Assembly: GCA_003233055.1 (NCBI GenBank) | Contig: QIKP01000005.1 | Coordinates: forward strand, 1 to 64,000 | Reading direction: 5' to 3' | Length of the DNA: 64,000 nucleotides | From: Planctomycetaceae bacterium | GTDB taxonomy: Bacteria; Planctomycetota; Planctomycetia; Pirellulales; Lacipirellulaceae | The notes under the pieces: generated by a model | Databases searched by the model: none | Told to the model about the DNA's origin: nothing | What the model saw: the letters and a program-made list of their open reading frames with translations, nothing else | In this document: piece after piece, positions 18,701 to 27,172 of the stretch | Layout: every line of letters starts with the position of its first letter | Position numbering within the stretch: the stretch's first letter is position 1 | Made by a program: the position numbers and the translations under genes

Positions 18701-20472
18701 CTCCCGACGCCAACGGCGATTCACGACGCTCGGCGATCAAGCAAGTGGCGTCAGGGCGGTTTGGCGTGACAATCAACTACCTTACGAATGCGGACGAATT
18801 GCAGATCAAAGTCTCCCAAGGTGCCAAGCCGGGAGAAGGAGGCGAATTGCCAGGGCGAAAGGTCGACGACACCATCGCTGCGATTCGTTACTCGACGCCA
18901 GGGGTTGGGCTCATCTCGCCACCGCCCCATCACGACATCTATTCCATTGAGGATCTCAAGCAACTAATCCACGATCTCAAGAATGCCAATCGCGAAGCCC
19001 GAGTGAGTGTCAAACTCGTTTCGGAAGTGGGCGTCGGCACAATCGCGGCCGGCGTGACCAAGGGATTTGCCGATCATATCTTGATTTCCGGCGATGGGGG
19101 GGGGACTGGTGCCTCGCCACTCACCAGCATCAAACATGCAGGGCTCCCCTGGGAGCTTGGCATTGCCGAGACACACCAGACGCTCGTGATGAACGATCTC
19201 CGAAGCCGTGTTGTCTTGCAAACCGATGGCGGACTCAAGACAGGGCGTGATGTGGTGATCGCCGCGATGCTCGGTGCGGAGGAGTTTGGCTTCTCTACCG
19301 CCCCGCTCATCACCCTGGGATGCATCATGATGCGGAAGTGCCACCTTAACACTTGTCCCGTCGGTATTGCCACGCAAGACGCTGAGCTTCGCAAGAAGTT
19401 CAGGGGTAAGCCAGAGCATGTGGTCAACTACCTCTTCATGGTAGCCGAAGGCGCTCGCAAGATCATGGCAGAACTTGGATTCCGAACCATTGACGAGATG
19501 GTTGGTCGGGTCGATTGCCTCGATACGAACGACGCGATTCGCCACTGGAAGGCGGATGGGCTCGACCTGACGTCGCTCCTCACGCCGGCTCAGAAGCCCC
19601 ACCCCGATGCCGGTACCTACCGCACGCAGGGGCAGGACCATGGGCTCGATCAGTCGCTCGATCTGCGCAGGCTCCTCGATCTGGCTCGACCGGCCATCGA
19701 AGAGGGAAAACCAGTACGGGAAGAACTCGAAATCATCAACACCGACCGGACCGTCGGCACGATCCTTTCCAACGAAATCGCCAAGAAGTGGGGGACCGAT
19801 CTCCTGCCCGACGGCACGATCCAATTCAAGTTCACCGGTTCAGCCGGGCAGAGTTTTGGGGCCTTTCTTGCCAAGGGCGTGACGCTCGAACTCGAAGGAG
19901 ATGGGAACGATTATGTCGGCAAGGGGCTCTCCGGGGGGCGAGTGATCGTTTATCCCCCCAAGGAATCGACCTTTGTACCGGAAGAGAACATCCTGGTCGG
20001 CAATGTCTGTTTGTATGGGGCGACGAGCGGCGAAGCCTTCTTTCGTGGCCAGGCGGCCGAGAGGTTTTGCGTTCGCAACTCCGGTGCAAGGGCCGTTGTG
20101 GAGGGGGTAGGCGACCATGGTTGCGAGTACATGACGGGCGGCCGCGTCGCGGTTCTCGGCCCAACCGGTCGAAACTTTGCAGCCGGCATGAGTGGCGGCG
20201 TCGCCTACGTTTGGGCCCCCGATCGTGACACCTTCCGCCTCCAATGCAACCTGGAAATGGTTGAAATCGAAGAGGTCGTCGACGAGCAAGACATTGCTGA
20301 GCTTCGTGGCCTCATCGAATCGCATGCAACCTACACCGACTCGACCGTCGCTACCGGCCTGCTCGCCCGATGGGAGGAAGTGCTTGGTGAATTCGTCAAA
20401 GTCATGCCAACCGACTACAAGCGAGTGCTCGAAGAGCGAAAGACTCAGTCCGAGGCGGCAGCAAGCGTTTAG
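15793..20472 (+). CDS. gltB: Glutamate synthase large (alpha) subunit
   Basis: GltB hydrolyses glutamine at its N-terminal amidotransferase site and channels ammonia to 2-oxoglutarate at the FMN site, making two glutamates. The 1,559-residue length is typical. The catalytic cysteine is Cys26 in DSCGVGFVAHIKG; the first 25 residues are the usual cleaved propeptide. The synthase domain carries the FMN-binding block (KPGEGGELPGRKV and following) and the 3Fe-4S cysteines in GCIMMRKCHLNTCPVGIA (Cys1177, Cys1183, Cys1188). The C-terminal glycine-rich beta-helix (about 1300-1520) is complete. The small subunit gltD follows after 66 bp, forming the gltBD operon. A weak ribosome-binding site (AAGGGCG) precedes the ATG. 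Confidence 0.98.
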   Translation: MENRMTRKHLPEKRGLYDPALEHDSCGVGFVAHIKGERSHQILLDAETVLRNMDHRGACGCEANTGDGAGILTALPHEFFAGRVSADLGLSMPAPGRYAAGNVFLPKDAKERAYCKKVVEELIEAQGQKLLGWRSVPTDTEGADLGPTARAGEPCIEQLVIEASDRFEGEAFERQVYLIRKQASNKLRADESLKEAKLFYICSLSTKVIIYKGMFTTDQLFKYYPDLADESYTSHLAMVHSRFATNTFPSWDRAQPLRFMSHNGEINTVRGNANWMFARRGVATSDLLGDDLLKLFPIVEPDCSDSGTFDNALEFLLMTGRTLQESVMMMIPEAWQNHATMPEDKRAFYEYHSAVMEPWDGPASVAFTDGKYIGAVLDRNGLRPSRYYITHDDRVIMASEVGVLPTIAPENVKEKGRLHPGRMFLVDFEQGRLIPDEELKHDFATRRPYAKWLKEQRIELNDLNPNEESHGFEPSTLLERMQAFGYTRETMRFMLLPLVKVEKDPIGSMGNDSCLACLSDKPRMLQDYFKQLFAQVTNPAIDSIREEVVMSLECYIGPEHNLLESTEQNAHRLRLAHPFLSNEQLAAIQHIDDNLEIAKGWKTLTIDITWSRDAGKSGMVQAIDRVCAEAEKGVDDGYSLIVLSDRATSSERVPLSSLLATGAVHHRLVQCAKRTRVGLIVETGEAREVHHHCLLVGYGADAINPYLAFESLWQARREGLLESGEVQLDEVESGEGAVHPAIGVDDEVFDPVTQEDHVWASKYRKGVSKGMLKVMAKMGISTLQSYKGAQIFEALGLKDEVIDRCFVGTASRVQGVDFDILAEEALRRHALGYPESGSQALTVLPNPGEYHWRAEGERHMWDPTAIADIQIAARGNDAHAYERFAKHTDDDARTRCQLRGLLQFKPTADGGPISIDEVQPASEIVKRFCTGAMSFGSISAESHESLAIAMNRLGGKSNTGEGGEDTRRWTPDANGDSRRSAIKQVASGRFGVTINYLTNADELQIKVSQGAKPGEGGELPGRKVDDTIAAIRYSTPGVGLISPPPHHDIYSIEDLKQLIHDLKNANREARVSVKLVSEVGVGTIAAGVTKGFADHILISGDGGGTGASPLTSIKHAGLPWELGIAETHQTLVMNDLRSRVVLQTDGGLKTGRDVVIAAMLGAEEFGFSTAPLITLGCIMMRKCHLNTCPVGIATQDAELRKKFRGKPEHVVNYLFMVAEGARKIMAELGFRTIDEMVGRVDCLDTNDAIRHWKADGLDLTSLLTPAQKPHPDAGTYRTQGQDHGLDQSLDLRRLLDLARPAIEEGKPVREELEIINTDRTVGTILSNEIAKKWGTDLLPDGTIQFKFTGSAGQSFGAFLAKGVTLELEGDGNDYVGKGLSGGRVIVYPPKESTFVPEENILVGNVCLYGATSGEAFFRGQAAERFCVRNSGARAVVEGVGDHGCEYMTGGRVAVLGPTGRNFAAGMSGGVAYVWAPDRDTFRLQCNLEMVEIEEVVDEQDIAELRGLIESHATYTDSTVATGLLARWEEVLGEFVKVMPTDYKRVLEERKTQSEAAASV

Positions 20473-20538
20473 GTGTCAGCGTAGGAATGGGTGGCAAAGA
20501 AATCGTTGCGCAGGAAAACGAAATAGCGAGAAACAAAA

Positions 20539-22110
20539 ATGGGTAAACCAACAGGCTTTAAGGAATTTGCTCGCGAGGTCGTGCCCTATCGCGATCCGCT
20601 GGAGCGCTCGGGCGACTACCTCGAGATATTCACGCCCGCCCCCGAGCAGCAATTGCGCACTCAAGGTGCTCGATGCATGGATTGTGGCGTGCCGTTTTGC
20701 CAGTCGAATCATGGATGTCCGGTCGACAATCTGATTCCGGAGTGGAACGACCTCGTTTATCATGGGCGTTGGCAAGACGCGCTCGATCGGCTTCACAAGA
20801 CCAACAACTTTCCCGAATTTACCGGTCGGACTTGCCCCGCGCCATGCGAGGGGGCCTGTGTACTGGGGATCACCAATCCCCCCGTCACGATCAAGAACAT
20901 CGAAAACGCGATCATCGATCGTGGTTTTGACGAAGGCTGGGTCCAGCCGGAACCTCCCGAATTGGAGACGGGCAAACGTGTTGCCATCGTCGGCTCCGGC
21001 CCGGCCGGTCTCGCCGCCGCTCAGCAATTGCGACGCGCCGGTCACGCGGTCACCCTTTTCGAGCGGGCCGATCGTATTGGTGGCCTTTTGATGTACGGCA
21101 TCCCCAACATGAAGCTTGGCAAAGAAGTCGTCGAGCGGCGCATCGACCAGATGCGGGCCGAGGGGGTGGAATTCCGCACCTGCGTTCACGTCGGCAGGGC
21201 CGATGAATTCGAGTCGGGCCACATGACCGGCATCATGCAAGAGCGGGGCCACGACGTTACCTTCGTCGACCCGAACGATCTCGCGAAGGAGTACGATGCA
21301 CTGCTTCTTGCCATCGGAGCCGCCAAACCGTTTGACCCGACTGGCCGATGCCCGGGGCGTGACTTGGGAGGCATTCACAACGCGATTGATTTTCTCACCC
21401 GCAACACCAAGAGTCTTTTGGATTCGGAACTTGCTGATGGCCACTTTATTTCCGCGAAAGGAAAAAGGGTGATTGTGATTGGTGGCGGCGATACAGGAGC
21501 CGACTGTATTGGAACGTCGCTCCGCCATGGAGCGACGAGCATCGTCAATTTCGAGCTGCTCGCCCAACCACCGGCGGACCGAACCGAAAACAACCCTTGG
21601 CCCGAGTGGCCACGCGTCTACCGCGTCGACTATTCCCATGCCGAAGTCGAAGCGCGCACCGGCAGTGATCCGCGTGCGTATCAAGTCCTCACGAAGGAGT
21701 TCCTTGGCAAAGGAGGCCAAGTGACGGGTGTCAAGACGGTCGAGGTCGATTGGTCGAAGCCGACCGAAAACGCACCGTTCGCCGAGATCGTCGGCAGCGA
21801 AAAGGTTTGGCCGGCCGAGCTGGTTTTGCTCGCTACCGGTTTCGTCGGCCCCGAGCCGGATGTTGGCGAGATGCTCGACCTCGACACGCAAGAACCACGT
21901 CGTGGATGGAACACGATCACCGCCGAGCATGGTAAGTTCACCACGAGCAAAACAGGGGTCTTCGCTGCCGGAGACTGTCGTCGTGGACAGAGTCTCGTCG
22001 TCTGGGCAATCAACGAAGGCCGCGGTGCGGCACGTGCGATTGACGAGTACCTGCTGGGTAGTACGACGCTGGCTGCGCCAGGGCTCAATTTACCCCAACA
22101 GGTGGTTTGA
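20539..22110 (+). CDS. gltD: Glutamate synthase small (beta) subunit
   Basis: GltD passes electrons from NADPH through FAD and 4Fe-4S clusters to GltB. The 523-residue protein has the N-terminal cluster cysteines in CMDCGVPFC...GCPVDN (Cys46, 49, 54, 59) and a second group in [13 protein letters not shown]. The FAD-binding motif is [17 protein letters not shown], the NADPH-binding motif is [15 protein letters not shown], and the C-terminal FAD strand is [19 protein letters not shown]. It is 66 bp downstream of gltB and followed almost immediately by slyX. All features match an active subunit. Confidence 0.98.
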   Translation: MGKPTGFKEFAREVVPYRDPLERSGDYLEIFTPAPEQQLRTQGARCMDCGVPFCQSNHGCPVDNLIPEWNDLVYHGRWQDALDRLHKTNNFPEFTGRTCPAPCEGACVLGITNPPVTIKNIENAIIDRGFDEGWVQPEPPELETGKRVAIVGSGPAGLAAAQQLRRAGHAVTLFERADRIGGLLMYGIPNMKLGKEVVERRIDQMRAEGVEFRTCVHVGRADEFESGHMTGIMQERGHDVTFVDPNDLAKEYDALLLAIGAAKPFDPTGRCPGRDLGGIHNAIDFLTRNTKSLLDSELADGHFISAKGKRVIVIGGGDTGADCIGTSLRHGATSIVNFELLAQPPADRTENNPWPEWPRVYRVDYSHAEVEARTGSDPRAYQVLTKEFLGKGGQVTGVKTVEVDWSKPTENAPFAEIVGSEKVWPAELVLLATGFVGPEPDVGEMLDLDTQEPRRGWNTITAEHGKFTTSKTGVFAAGDCRRGQSLVVWAINEGRGAARAIDEYLLGSTTLAAPGLNLPQQVV

Positions 22111-22113
22111 CGC

Positions 22114-22329
22114 ATGCCTCTCCCCGACCGGCAAATCGCGATCGAAGAGCTCCTTGCCCATCAGCAACAGTTGATCGACGAACTCAACGGCGTCGTGACC
22201 GAGCAACGGCTAGAAATGGACTCGCTGATTCTAAAAGTCTCCCGGCTAGAAAATCGCTTATCTGGTCTGGCCCAGTCGACAGCGCTGGCGAGCGACGATT
22301 TGCCGCACGAGAAGCCGCCCCATTATTGA
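22114..22329 (+). CDS. slyX: SlyX family small coiled-coil protein
   Basis: This 71-residue protein is a predicted short coiled coil with heptads such as [16 protein letters not shown]. It ends in the diagnostic Pro-Pro-His-Tyr of SlyX proteins. Function in the family is unknown. Its ATG lies only 3 bp after the gltD stop, so it is almost certainly translated from the gltBD transcript. That neighbourhood is not one I associate with the enterobacterial slyX locus. Confidence 0.88.
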   Translation: MPLPDRQIAIEELLAHQQQLIDELNGVVTEQRLEMDSLILKVSRLENRLSGLAQSTALASDDLPHEKPPHY

Positions 22330-22629
22330 CCTTCTCGCGATATCACCCTCCCTATCAAGAGCGCCCGTTTCTCGCGGCGTTGGCTGTCCGAGCGAGGTAT
22401 TCGCGGTCGATTGGTGCCGATGCCGCCTGGGGACATAGACCGATTGGGCAGTTCTTGCCGCTCCGCCAAAGGCCGCTAGTCGCGTAGGCTGTTCGGTTCC
22501 TTCGTGATTTCCGGAAGTTTCCGTGCGCATCGGTCCGACCGATTAAGTACACGGACGAACAGGTTGCGCACCGAAGTGCGCTCCTAGATTTAGTTGCCAT
22601 GTCCCCACTCACACACGAGGAACTCAAGG
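22330..22629. other. Leader/intergenic region with stacked hairpins before the MORN gene
   Basis: No gene is supported in these 300 bases. Near the right end are two compact inverted repeats. The first has an outer CCGTG/CACGG pair (22521-22525, 22550-22554) enclosing ATCGGT-CCG-ACCGAT (22529-22543). The second is GCGCAC-CGAA-GTGCGC (22566-22581), with a CGAA tetraloop. Both lie within 110 bases upstream of the next start codon and could fold in its mRNA leader. Confidence 0.5.
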
Positions 22630-23853
22630 ATGAAATCCTGCACCCCCCATTGGATATTTCACCACCGTTTCCCCTCCCTCGTTACCGCAGCCCTTCTGCT
22701 GTCTGGCAGCAGTGGCCTTGCCGACGTCTCGGATACCATGCGGCTGCATAATGCCTTTGACGATTCGATGGCCATCATCACGGACCAGCCCTACTCCGAA
22801 ACCAACTCTCCCGAAGAAGACATCCAGGCCGTCGAAGGGACCACGGAGATTTTTCGCGAGCGATACGCTGACGGCAAAGTCAAGATCGAGCGCGAAGTCG
22901 CTCTGGATGCCGACGGCAACTACGTCAACCATGGGTCTTGGAAAATGTGGGACACCACGGGGCTCCTTATCGCGGATGGGCCGTTCGAGATGGGAAAACG
23001 CGTTGGAAGCTGGACTCGAATGCTGAACCGTTCCAACACTCCGCTCTTGCAGCAACCACAATTCAAGCGATTTAAGGCTCCTTTCATTTCGCAGGTTTCT
23101 TTTGCAAACGACAAGATGGATGGGGAGTGGACTCTCATTGACCTGGAACAGCGCAAGTGCAGCCAAATATCTTTGGAAAATGGAGTCCGTCATGGTCTTG
23201 CGACCCTTTGGCTCCCCAATGGTAAGGTGTTGCGACAGACTCGCTACAACCAAGGCGTGCCGGTTGGCGACGTGCTTCAAACCAACCTCAAAACGGGCGA
23301 ACTCGAGCGAGTGGCGACGTTCCTTGACGGACGCCGTATCGCAAAAAACGTGACCAAGCAGGGTCGTAATCAGCAAAAGCAAACGGAAGAAATGTATCTT
23401 GCTCCGACGACGGTGCAGAGTTCTTTCGACAATTTTTGGAACTCCCGGCTCGCGCAGTACCAGGCGGAAGGTGAGTCGCTCCTTCACGGGAAATCACGCG
23501 CTTGGTACTCGAACGGCCAACTGCAATGGGAAGGCGAATACCAGTACGACAGCCGCATTGGTCGATTTCAATACTGGCACGCCAATGGTCAACTTGCGGC
23601 CGAAGGAAACTACCGCAAAGGGGAGTACGACAGTCGATGGAATTGGTGGCATGAAAATGGCCAGAAGGCGATCACGGGCAACTACGACGACGGGCAACTC
23701 ATCGGCGAATGGCGATGGTGGGATGAAATGGGAAAACTCGCCAATCGGATGACGTACAATGGTACGGAGTCGCTCAGTTCCCAAGACTTCGCTAACGACG
23801 ATTTGGTAGAAGAGTTGGGTAGCCGACTTCCGGAATTGGAGTTGATCCGCTAG
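22630..23853 (+). CDS. Secreted MORN-repeat (YwqK-like) protein
   Basis: The 407-residue protein has a signal peptide (hydrophobic core SLVTAALLLSGSSGLA, cleavage near residue 32). Its C-terminal third has about five MORN-type repeats of the form W-x-x-NGQL-x-x-EGxY (for example YSNGQLQWEGEY, HANGQLAAEGNY, HENGQKAITGNY). Weaker repeats occur at about 75-125 and 180-220. Proteins of this shape are often annotated as YwqK antitoxin-like, but I see no toxin partner beside it, so no toxin-antitoxin role is claimed. The ATG at 22630 has a GAGGAA sequence ten bases upstream and places the signal peptide at the N-terminus. A strong hairpin follows the stop. Confidence 0.8.
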   Translation: MKSCTPHWIFHHRFPSLVTAALLLSGSSGLADVSDTMRLHNAFDDSMAIITDQPYSETNSPEEDIQAVEGTTEIFRERYADGKVKIEREVALDADGNYVNHGSWKMWDTTGLLIADGPFEMGKRVGSWTRMLNRSNTPLLQQPQFKRFKAPFISQVSFANDKMDGEWTLIDLEQRKCSQISLENGVRHGLATLWLPNGKVLRQTRYNQGVPVGDVLQTNLKTGELERVATFLDGRRIAKNVTKQGRNQQKQTEEMYLAPTTVQSSFDNFWNSRLAQYQAEGESLLHGKSRAWYSNGQLQWEGEYQYDSRIGRFQYWHANGQLAAEGNYRKGEYDSRWNWWHENGQKAITGNYDDGQLIGEWRWWDEMGKLANRMTYNGTESLSSQDFANDDLVEELGSRLPELELIR

Positions 23854-23893
23854 ACGTGCGACAAAGTGTTGCCCAAAGGCGTGGCATGAATAC

Positions 23894-23929
23894 AGCCCCC
23901 CGCCAGCGAATTTCGATTGGCGGGGGGCT
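23894..23929 (+). terminator. Hairpin after the MORN-protein gene
   Basis: A perfect 12-bp inverted repeat (AGCCCCCCGCCA / TGGCGGGGGGCT) with a 12-base loop begins 40 bases after the stop. The stem is very GC-rich. The run of T expected of an intrinsic terminator is missing (only TACCTGTTT follows), so it may instead protect the mRNA 3' end. Confidence 0.65.
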
Positions 23930-24045
23930 TACCTGTTTCGGAAGCCTTGCCAGACTTGTGGGCCCATACTGGCGGGCCCACACTTGCGGAACAACAAGGA
24001 TTTCGGCATGATGGGGCCGCTGGCGGCCTCCCGTTCCGCCCCCAT

Positions 24046-24119
24046 GCACCCCTAGCTCAACTGGATAGAGCATCGGACTACGAATCCGAAGGTTGCAGGT
24101 TCGAATCCTGCGGGGTGTA
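24046..24119 (+). tRNA. tRNA-Arg (anticodon ACG)
   Basis: A full cloverleaf folds over 74 bases. The acceptor stem is GCACCCC with GGGGTGT (a G-U pair at 1-72). The D arm is GCTC/GAGC. The anticodon stem is TCGGA/TCCGA with loop CTACGAA, giving anticodon ACG. The T arm is GCAGG-TTCGAAT-CCTGC. The discriminator is A and the CCA end is not encoded. A34 would normally be deaminated to inosine to read CGU, CGC and CGA. Confidence 0.96.
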
Positions 24120-24156
24120 CTTCGTAAGAACCTGCCGAACCCAGGTTTCTATTTCC

Positions 24157-24174
24157 CTGCCGACGTTCCGGCAG
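24157..24174 (+). terminator. Small hairpin downstream of the tRNA
   Basis: CTGCCG and CGGCAG flank a six-base loop 38 bases after the tRNA. It may mark the end of the tRNA transcript; no T run follows, so confidence is low. Confidence 0.35.
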
Positions 24175-24277
24175 TGCAGAGCTCCTCCTCTCTCCGAGCG
24201 ATTATCGCGTTTGGGCGGCATCACGTTTGGGCCAGTTCCCTACTTTTTGTCGGCTCGGATTTTTGTCGACTCGAAAA

Positions 24278-24312
24278 CAAAAAGGCCAGTCGCCTAAGTG
24301 GCGACCGGCCTT
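24278..24312 (-). terminator. Intrinsic terminator of the TadE/TadG operon
   Basis: Read on the minus strand, a 13-bp stem (AAGGCCGGTCGCC / GGCGACTGGCCTT, one G-U pair) with a five-base loop is followed by a short T-rich tail (TTTTTGTTTT). It lies 50 bases after the tadG-like stop. Confidence 0.85.
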
Positions 24313-24361
24313 GCGGGGTGCTCGCAAGGAGAGGGCGAGCATCGGAGTAGGAAGGGGTGCG

Positions 24362-26125
24362 TTACTCGGCCTCGAGGTTGAACACCAATTTGGCGGGTGG
24401 GACCTTTGCGGCGATCTGGCCGAAGGCGTCGAGCATCTGCGATTCGAGGTCGGCGATGTTCGCTCCGCCCGGCACGTTGATGAAGATGCCATTACCGGCG
24501 AAGGCGATCGCACGCATCAGGTTGCGGTCGGCGTTCTGGCCGACGGCCATCGTGTGGACGGTGATGCCAAGTTTAATTGCCTCGGTCGCCTCCCAAAACG
24601 CGTATTCCTTATTGCTGTCGGAAGTCGAGTAGTCGGCGGTTCCGTCGTCGTCGTAGTCGGTCCAGTTGGCCCAGTCGAAGCCGCCGGGCAAACTCCAGCC
24701 CGACTTTTTCACGTTGGCGCGTCCATCGGTCATGACGATGAGCGTCGGACGAGCGCCGTACCGGGTATGGCCGTCGTCGCTTGGATCGGTTGCTGAGCCG
24801 ACAAGCATCTCGCGTCCTTTGAGGATGCCATCGCCCATGCCAGTGGTCAAGCTGTAGTGACCGGCTTGGTGGCGGCGCTGAATGGTGTCGATGGCGGCGT
24901 AGTCGGGAGAGATCGGATCGGCAGAGAGGTCGATGGAGACCTCGCCATCGTCGTGACGATCCTCCCACTCGGCCCATGCACCGTAACTCACGAGGCCGAC
25001 TTCATCGCCGAAGTCGAGATCGGTGAGGAAGTTGAGGAAGAGCGATGCTCCCTCCTTGACCGCATGGTACGGGTAGTGGGAAGTCCGCCAGAGGTCTTCC
25101 GATTGGTAGGTACGCGGGCGGGAATTCTGCAAGTAGCTCATCAGGGTTCGGCGACCATATTTTTTCTGGTAGGGACCGGAGAGATTCTTGGTGTAGTCGA
25201 TATAATCTTTCCAAAGATTCTCGCTAGTGGAAGCACTAGGCATGTTGTTAGGAGTATCGTCGCTAGCACGACCCGACTGAGGGAAGGGCCACTTAAGAAC
25301 ACCATTGTTGTTGGTCTCGTCGAGGTTCAGGGTGTTGAAAATGGTGTTTGTGCTACTGCTGCTGATGTAGGTCCCTTCGGCAGTGCGAATTTCGCCAAAA
25401 CGATTACGCCACTTTTTTCGATTGGGTTTGTTCGGCCAACGGACATCCGAGTCGCGAACTTCCTGCCACATGTTGTCAAGCGCGGCTTCGACCTGATCCA
25501 TCGATAGTGAGGAGTTGAGCGAGCTATCGTCGTTCATCGAGGCAGAGAAGTCCAGCACGAGGACCATGTCGCGGGCTTCGACGAATGCAGTAGCGCCGGA
25601 TTGAATCGGCACGCTCTCTCGGCCAATCGCCCAGCCAAACGCCAGCGGTAGCTTCGCGTCAGGAGCCCCTGAGTCGGAATTGGTTTTTCGGGCGGTGACT
25701 CGCACGACATTCACTGGCGATCCGCCCCAGGTGATGGGCCAAGTGTTGGTCGTCGTGTCGTAGGTTCGTTTACCAAAGGAGACGTCGATGGCGGGGTCGA
25801 TGTAGACACCATTCGCTGCGGCGACTTGGGCTGCCATGTCGCGAGCTGCCTCGGCGGCGATTGAATTCGGGTCGACTCCGGGGGCGCCTCCGCCTTGTCC
25901 CGCTTCATACACGGCGGCGGCGATTTCTTGCGAGGCAGCGAGCGCGGCGGCGTCGACGGCGTTTTGCATCTGCGTTTCGGTAAGCACGATTCGGCCACTA
26001 TCGACCGCAAGGGCCATGAAGGCGAAGATAATTACCAGCAAGAAACCGGTAAGCACGATGATCACACCGTGCCGGTCGTCGGCACGCCCACGATGAGTAA
26101 GCAGATTGATGGATGGTTTTGACAT
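24362..26125 (-). CDS. TadG-like protein with VWA domain
   Basis: The 587-residue protein begins with a TadG/TadE-type N-terminus: a basic stretch (HRGRADDRHGV), a single hydrophobic helix (IIVLTGFLLVIIFAFMALAVD, about 22-42), and the helix QMQNAVDAAALAASQEI that typifies TadG. A von Willebrand factor A domain follows from about residue 186, with the MIDAS motif DFSAS. The central loop (about 200-330) is Asn/Ser-rich. The VWA region probably sits outside the inner membrane. The ATG at 26125 has GGAG nine bases upstream. It is the last of three clustered genes with two TadE-like proteins, and a terminator follows. Flp-pilus assembly is a family-level inference; no Tad ATPase or secretin is in the window. 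Confidence 0.85.
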   Translation of the reverse strand: MSKPSINLLTHRGRADDRHGVIIVLTGFLLVIIFAFMALAVDSGRIVLTETQMQNAVDAAALAASQEIAAAVYEAGQGGGAPGVDPNSIAAEAARDMAAQVAAANGVYIDPAIDVSFGKRTYDTTTNTWPITWGGSPVNVVRVTARKTNSDSGAPDAKLPLAFGWAIGRESVPIQSGATAFVEARDMVLVLDFSASMNDDSSLNSSLSMDQVEAALDNMWQEVRDSDVRWPNKPNRKKWRNRFGEIRTAEGTYISSSSTNTIFNTLNLDETNNNGVLKWPFPQSGRASDDTPNNMPSASTSENLWKDYIDYTKNLSGPYQKKYGRRTLMSYLQNSRPRTYQSEDLWRTSHYPYHAVKEGASLFLNFLTDLDFGDEVGLVSYGAWAEWEDRHDDGEVSIDLSADPISPDYAAIDTIQRRHQAGHYSLTTGMGDGILKGREMLVGSATDPSDDGHTRYGARPTLIVMTDGRANVKKSGWSLPGGFDWANWTDYDDDGTADYSTSDSNKEYAFWEATEAIKLGITVHTMAVGQNADRNLMRAIAFAGNGIFINVPGGANIADLESQMLDAFGQIAAKVPPAKLVFNLEAE

Positions 26126-26181
26126 GAGTAAGGTCTCCAGGGAGCAAGGGTAAATCGTCAAAAAATTAGGTCGCTGTCAAA

Positions 26182-26661
26182 TCAATCTGAGAGAGTGGCA
26201 CGCCCGTTGCGGAAGACCACCGAACCGGTAAGGGCATAGTCGCTTCCGGAAGTAACCGGCGTGTAGCTCACGGCCGAGTAGTCGACCGATACGCTTACCT
26301 CGAATAGCTTTAGGTCGTTCGCGGGATCGTCGACGTCGAAGTCGAGCGTCGGGTCCTCGAAATCCTTCACTTGGACCTCAATGCTTTCATGAGGGATTCC
26401 GTTGGAGGCGAGGAAATTCTTGACGTCGGCCTTCAGTTTGTCGGTTGCCGATTGTCCCTCGGCAACGAGCCCATCGCGATCCATCGATGCGAATCGGGCG
26501 CCCTCGCGAGCGGCTGTCTCGAGCAGGGTTTGCGATTCGAAGGTGCGGTTGAGCGTCATCATGCCTAGCATCATGGCAACCAGCACTGGCGCAACGATCG
26601 CAAATTCGACGGCTACGACGCCCCGTTGGTTCGTTTTCTTGGAAAGGGAATAGCTGAGCAT
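26182..26661 (-). CDS. TadE-like pseudopilin family protein (second of two)
   Basis: The 159-residue protein has the TadE architecture. A short basic leader (LSKKTNQRG) is followed by VVAVEFAIVAPVLVAMMLGMM, a single N-terminal helix with the conserved Glu at the +5-like position. A helix ending ETAAREGARFA follows, then a beta-rich C-terminal domain. TadE-family minor pseudopilins assemble with Flp pili or related surface structures. The ATG at 26661 is preceded by GAGGAG at eight bases, a strong ribosome-binding site. It lies between the other TadE-like gene and tadG, with spacings of 31 and 56 bp. Confidence 0.87.
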   Translation of the reverse strand: MLSYSLSKKTNQRGVVAVEFAIVAPVLVAMMLGMMTLNRTFESQTLLETAAREGARFASMDRDGLVAEGQSATDKLKADVKNFLASNGIPHESIEVQVKDFEDPTLDFDVDDPANDLKLFEVSVSVDYSAVSYTPVTSGSDYALTGSVVFRNGRATLSD

Positions 26662-26692
26662 CGGGTCGCTCCTCGTGAAGGGCAGGAGTGGT

Positions 26693-27172
26693 TTATTCGT
26701 GACGCATGAACGACTGGCCGTCGAGTACGACACCTTGCATGAACGCCATGGGCACGAGAGCCACGTCGTTGTAGGCAACTCGGGCACGCACCATGAAGAG
26801 TTGCCTTGGCTCCGTGTCGTTTAATTCGATCGAGGGGAGTGCCTCGAGTTCCGTGCCGTCCGCCGGTAACGTGCTGCCATCGTCGTAGACACCGGCATTC
26901 TTCACGCCGACGTAGACTTCGCTCGTATCGATCGCGCCGCCAAGCAACTGCCGCACGTAGGCTTCCACATCCGCAGTGCTTCGCCCCTCCGTGGAACCCA
27001 TCCTGGCACCGGCGCGGGTCGCGCTACGGAGGACGTTCTTCACCATCAGTGCATGGCCAAACTCCACCATCGAGAGAACAAACACGAAGAAAATGGGGAG
27101 CACGAGTGCGGTCTCGACGAGGCTTGTCCCTCGGCGATCGCGCTGTCGGCTGTGGAATGTGTAAGATTGCAT
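26693..27172 (-). CDS. TadE-like pseudopilin family protein (first of two)
   Basis: The 159-residue product has the same length as its neighbour but is clearly diverged. The basic leader RQRDRRG is followed by TSLVETALVLPIFFVFVLSMVEFGHALMV and the helix VLRSATRAGARMGS. The conserved Glu after the leader (SLVETA) fits a TadE prepilin-like N-terminus. The C-terminal 80 residues are predicted beta-rich. It is the promoter-proximal gene of the TadE-TadE-TadG set, so the operon promoter should lie just right of 27172. Confidence 0.87.
   Translation of the reverse strand: MQSYTFHSRQRDRRGTSLVETALVLPIFFVFVLSMVEFGHALMVKNVLRSATRAGARMGSTEGRSTADVEAYVRQLLGGAIDTSEVYVGVKNAGVYDDGSTLPADGTELEALPSIELNDTEPRQLFMVRARVAYNDVALVPMAFMQGVVLDGQSFMRHE

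Noticed and set aside
18964-19824. Minus-strand frame inside gltB
   Set aside because: Antisense shadow of the glutamate synthase domain with no independent evidence.
20476-21930. 484-codon minus-strand frame antisense to gltD
   Set aside because: Entirely opposite a well-supported gene; no domain, no plausible start context.
22630-23853. MORN/YwqK protein as a toxin-antitoxin antitoxin
   Set aside because: No toxin-like gene is adjacent, it has a signal peptide, and MORN proteins have many roles; the antitoxin label is not supported.
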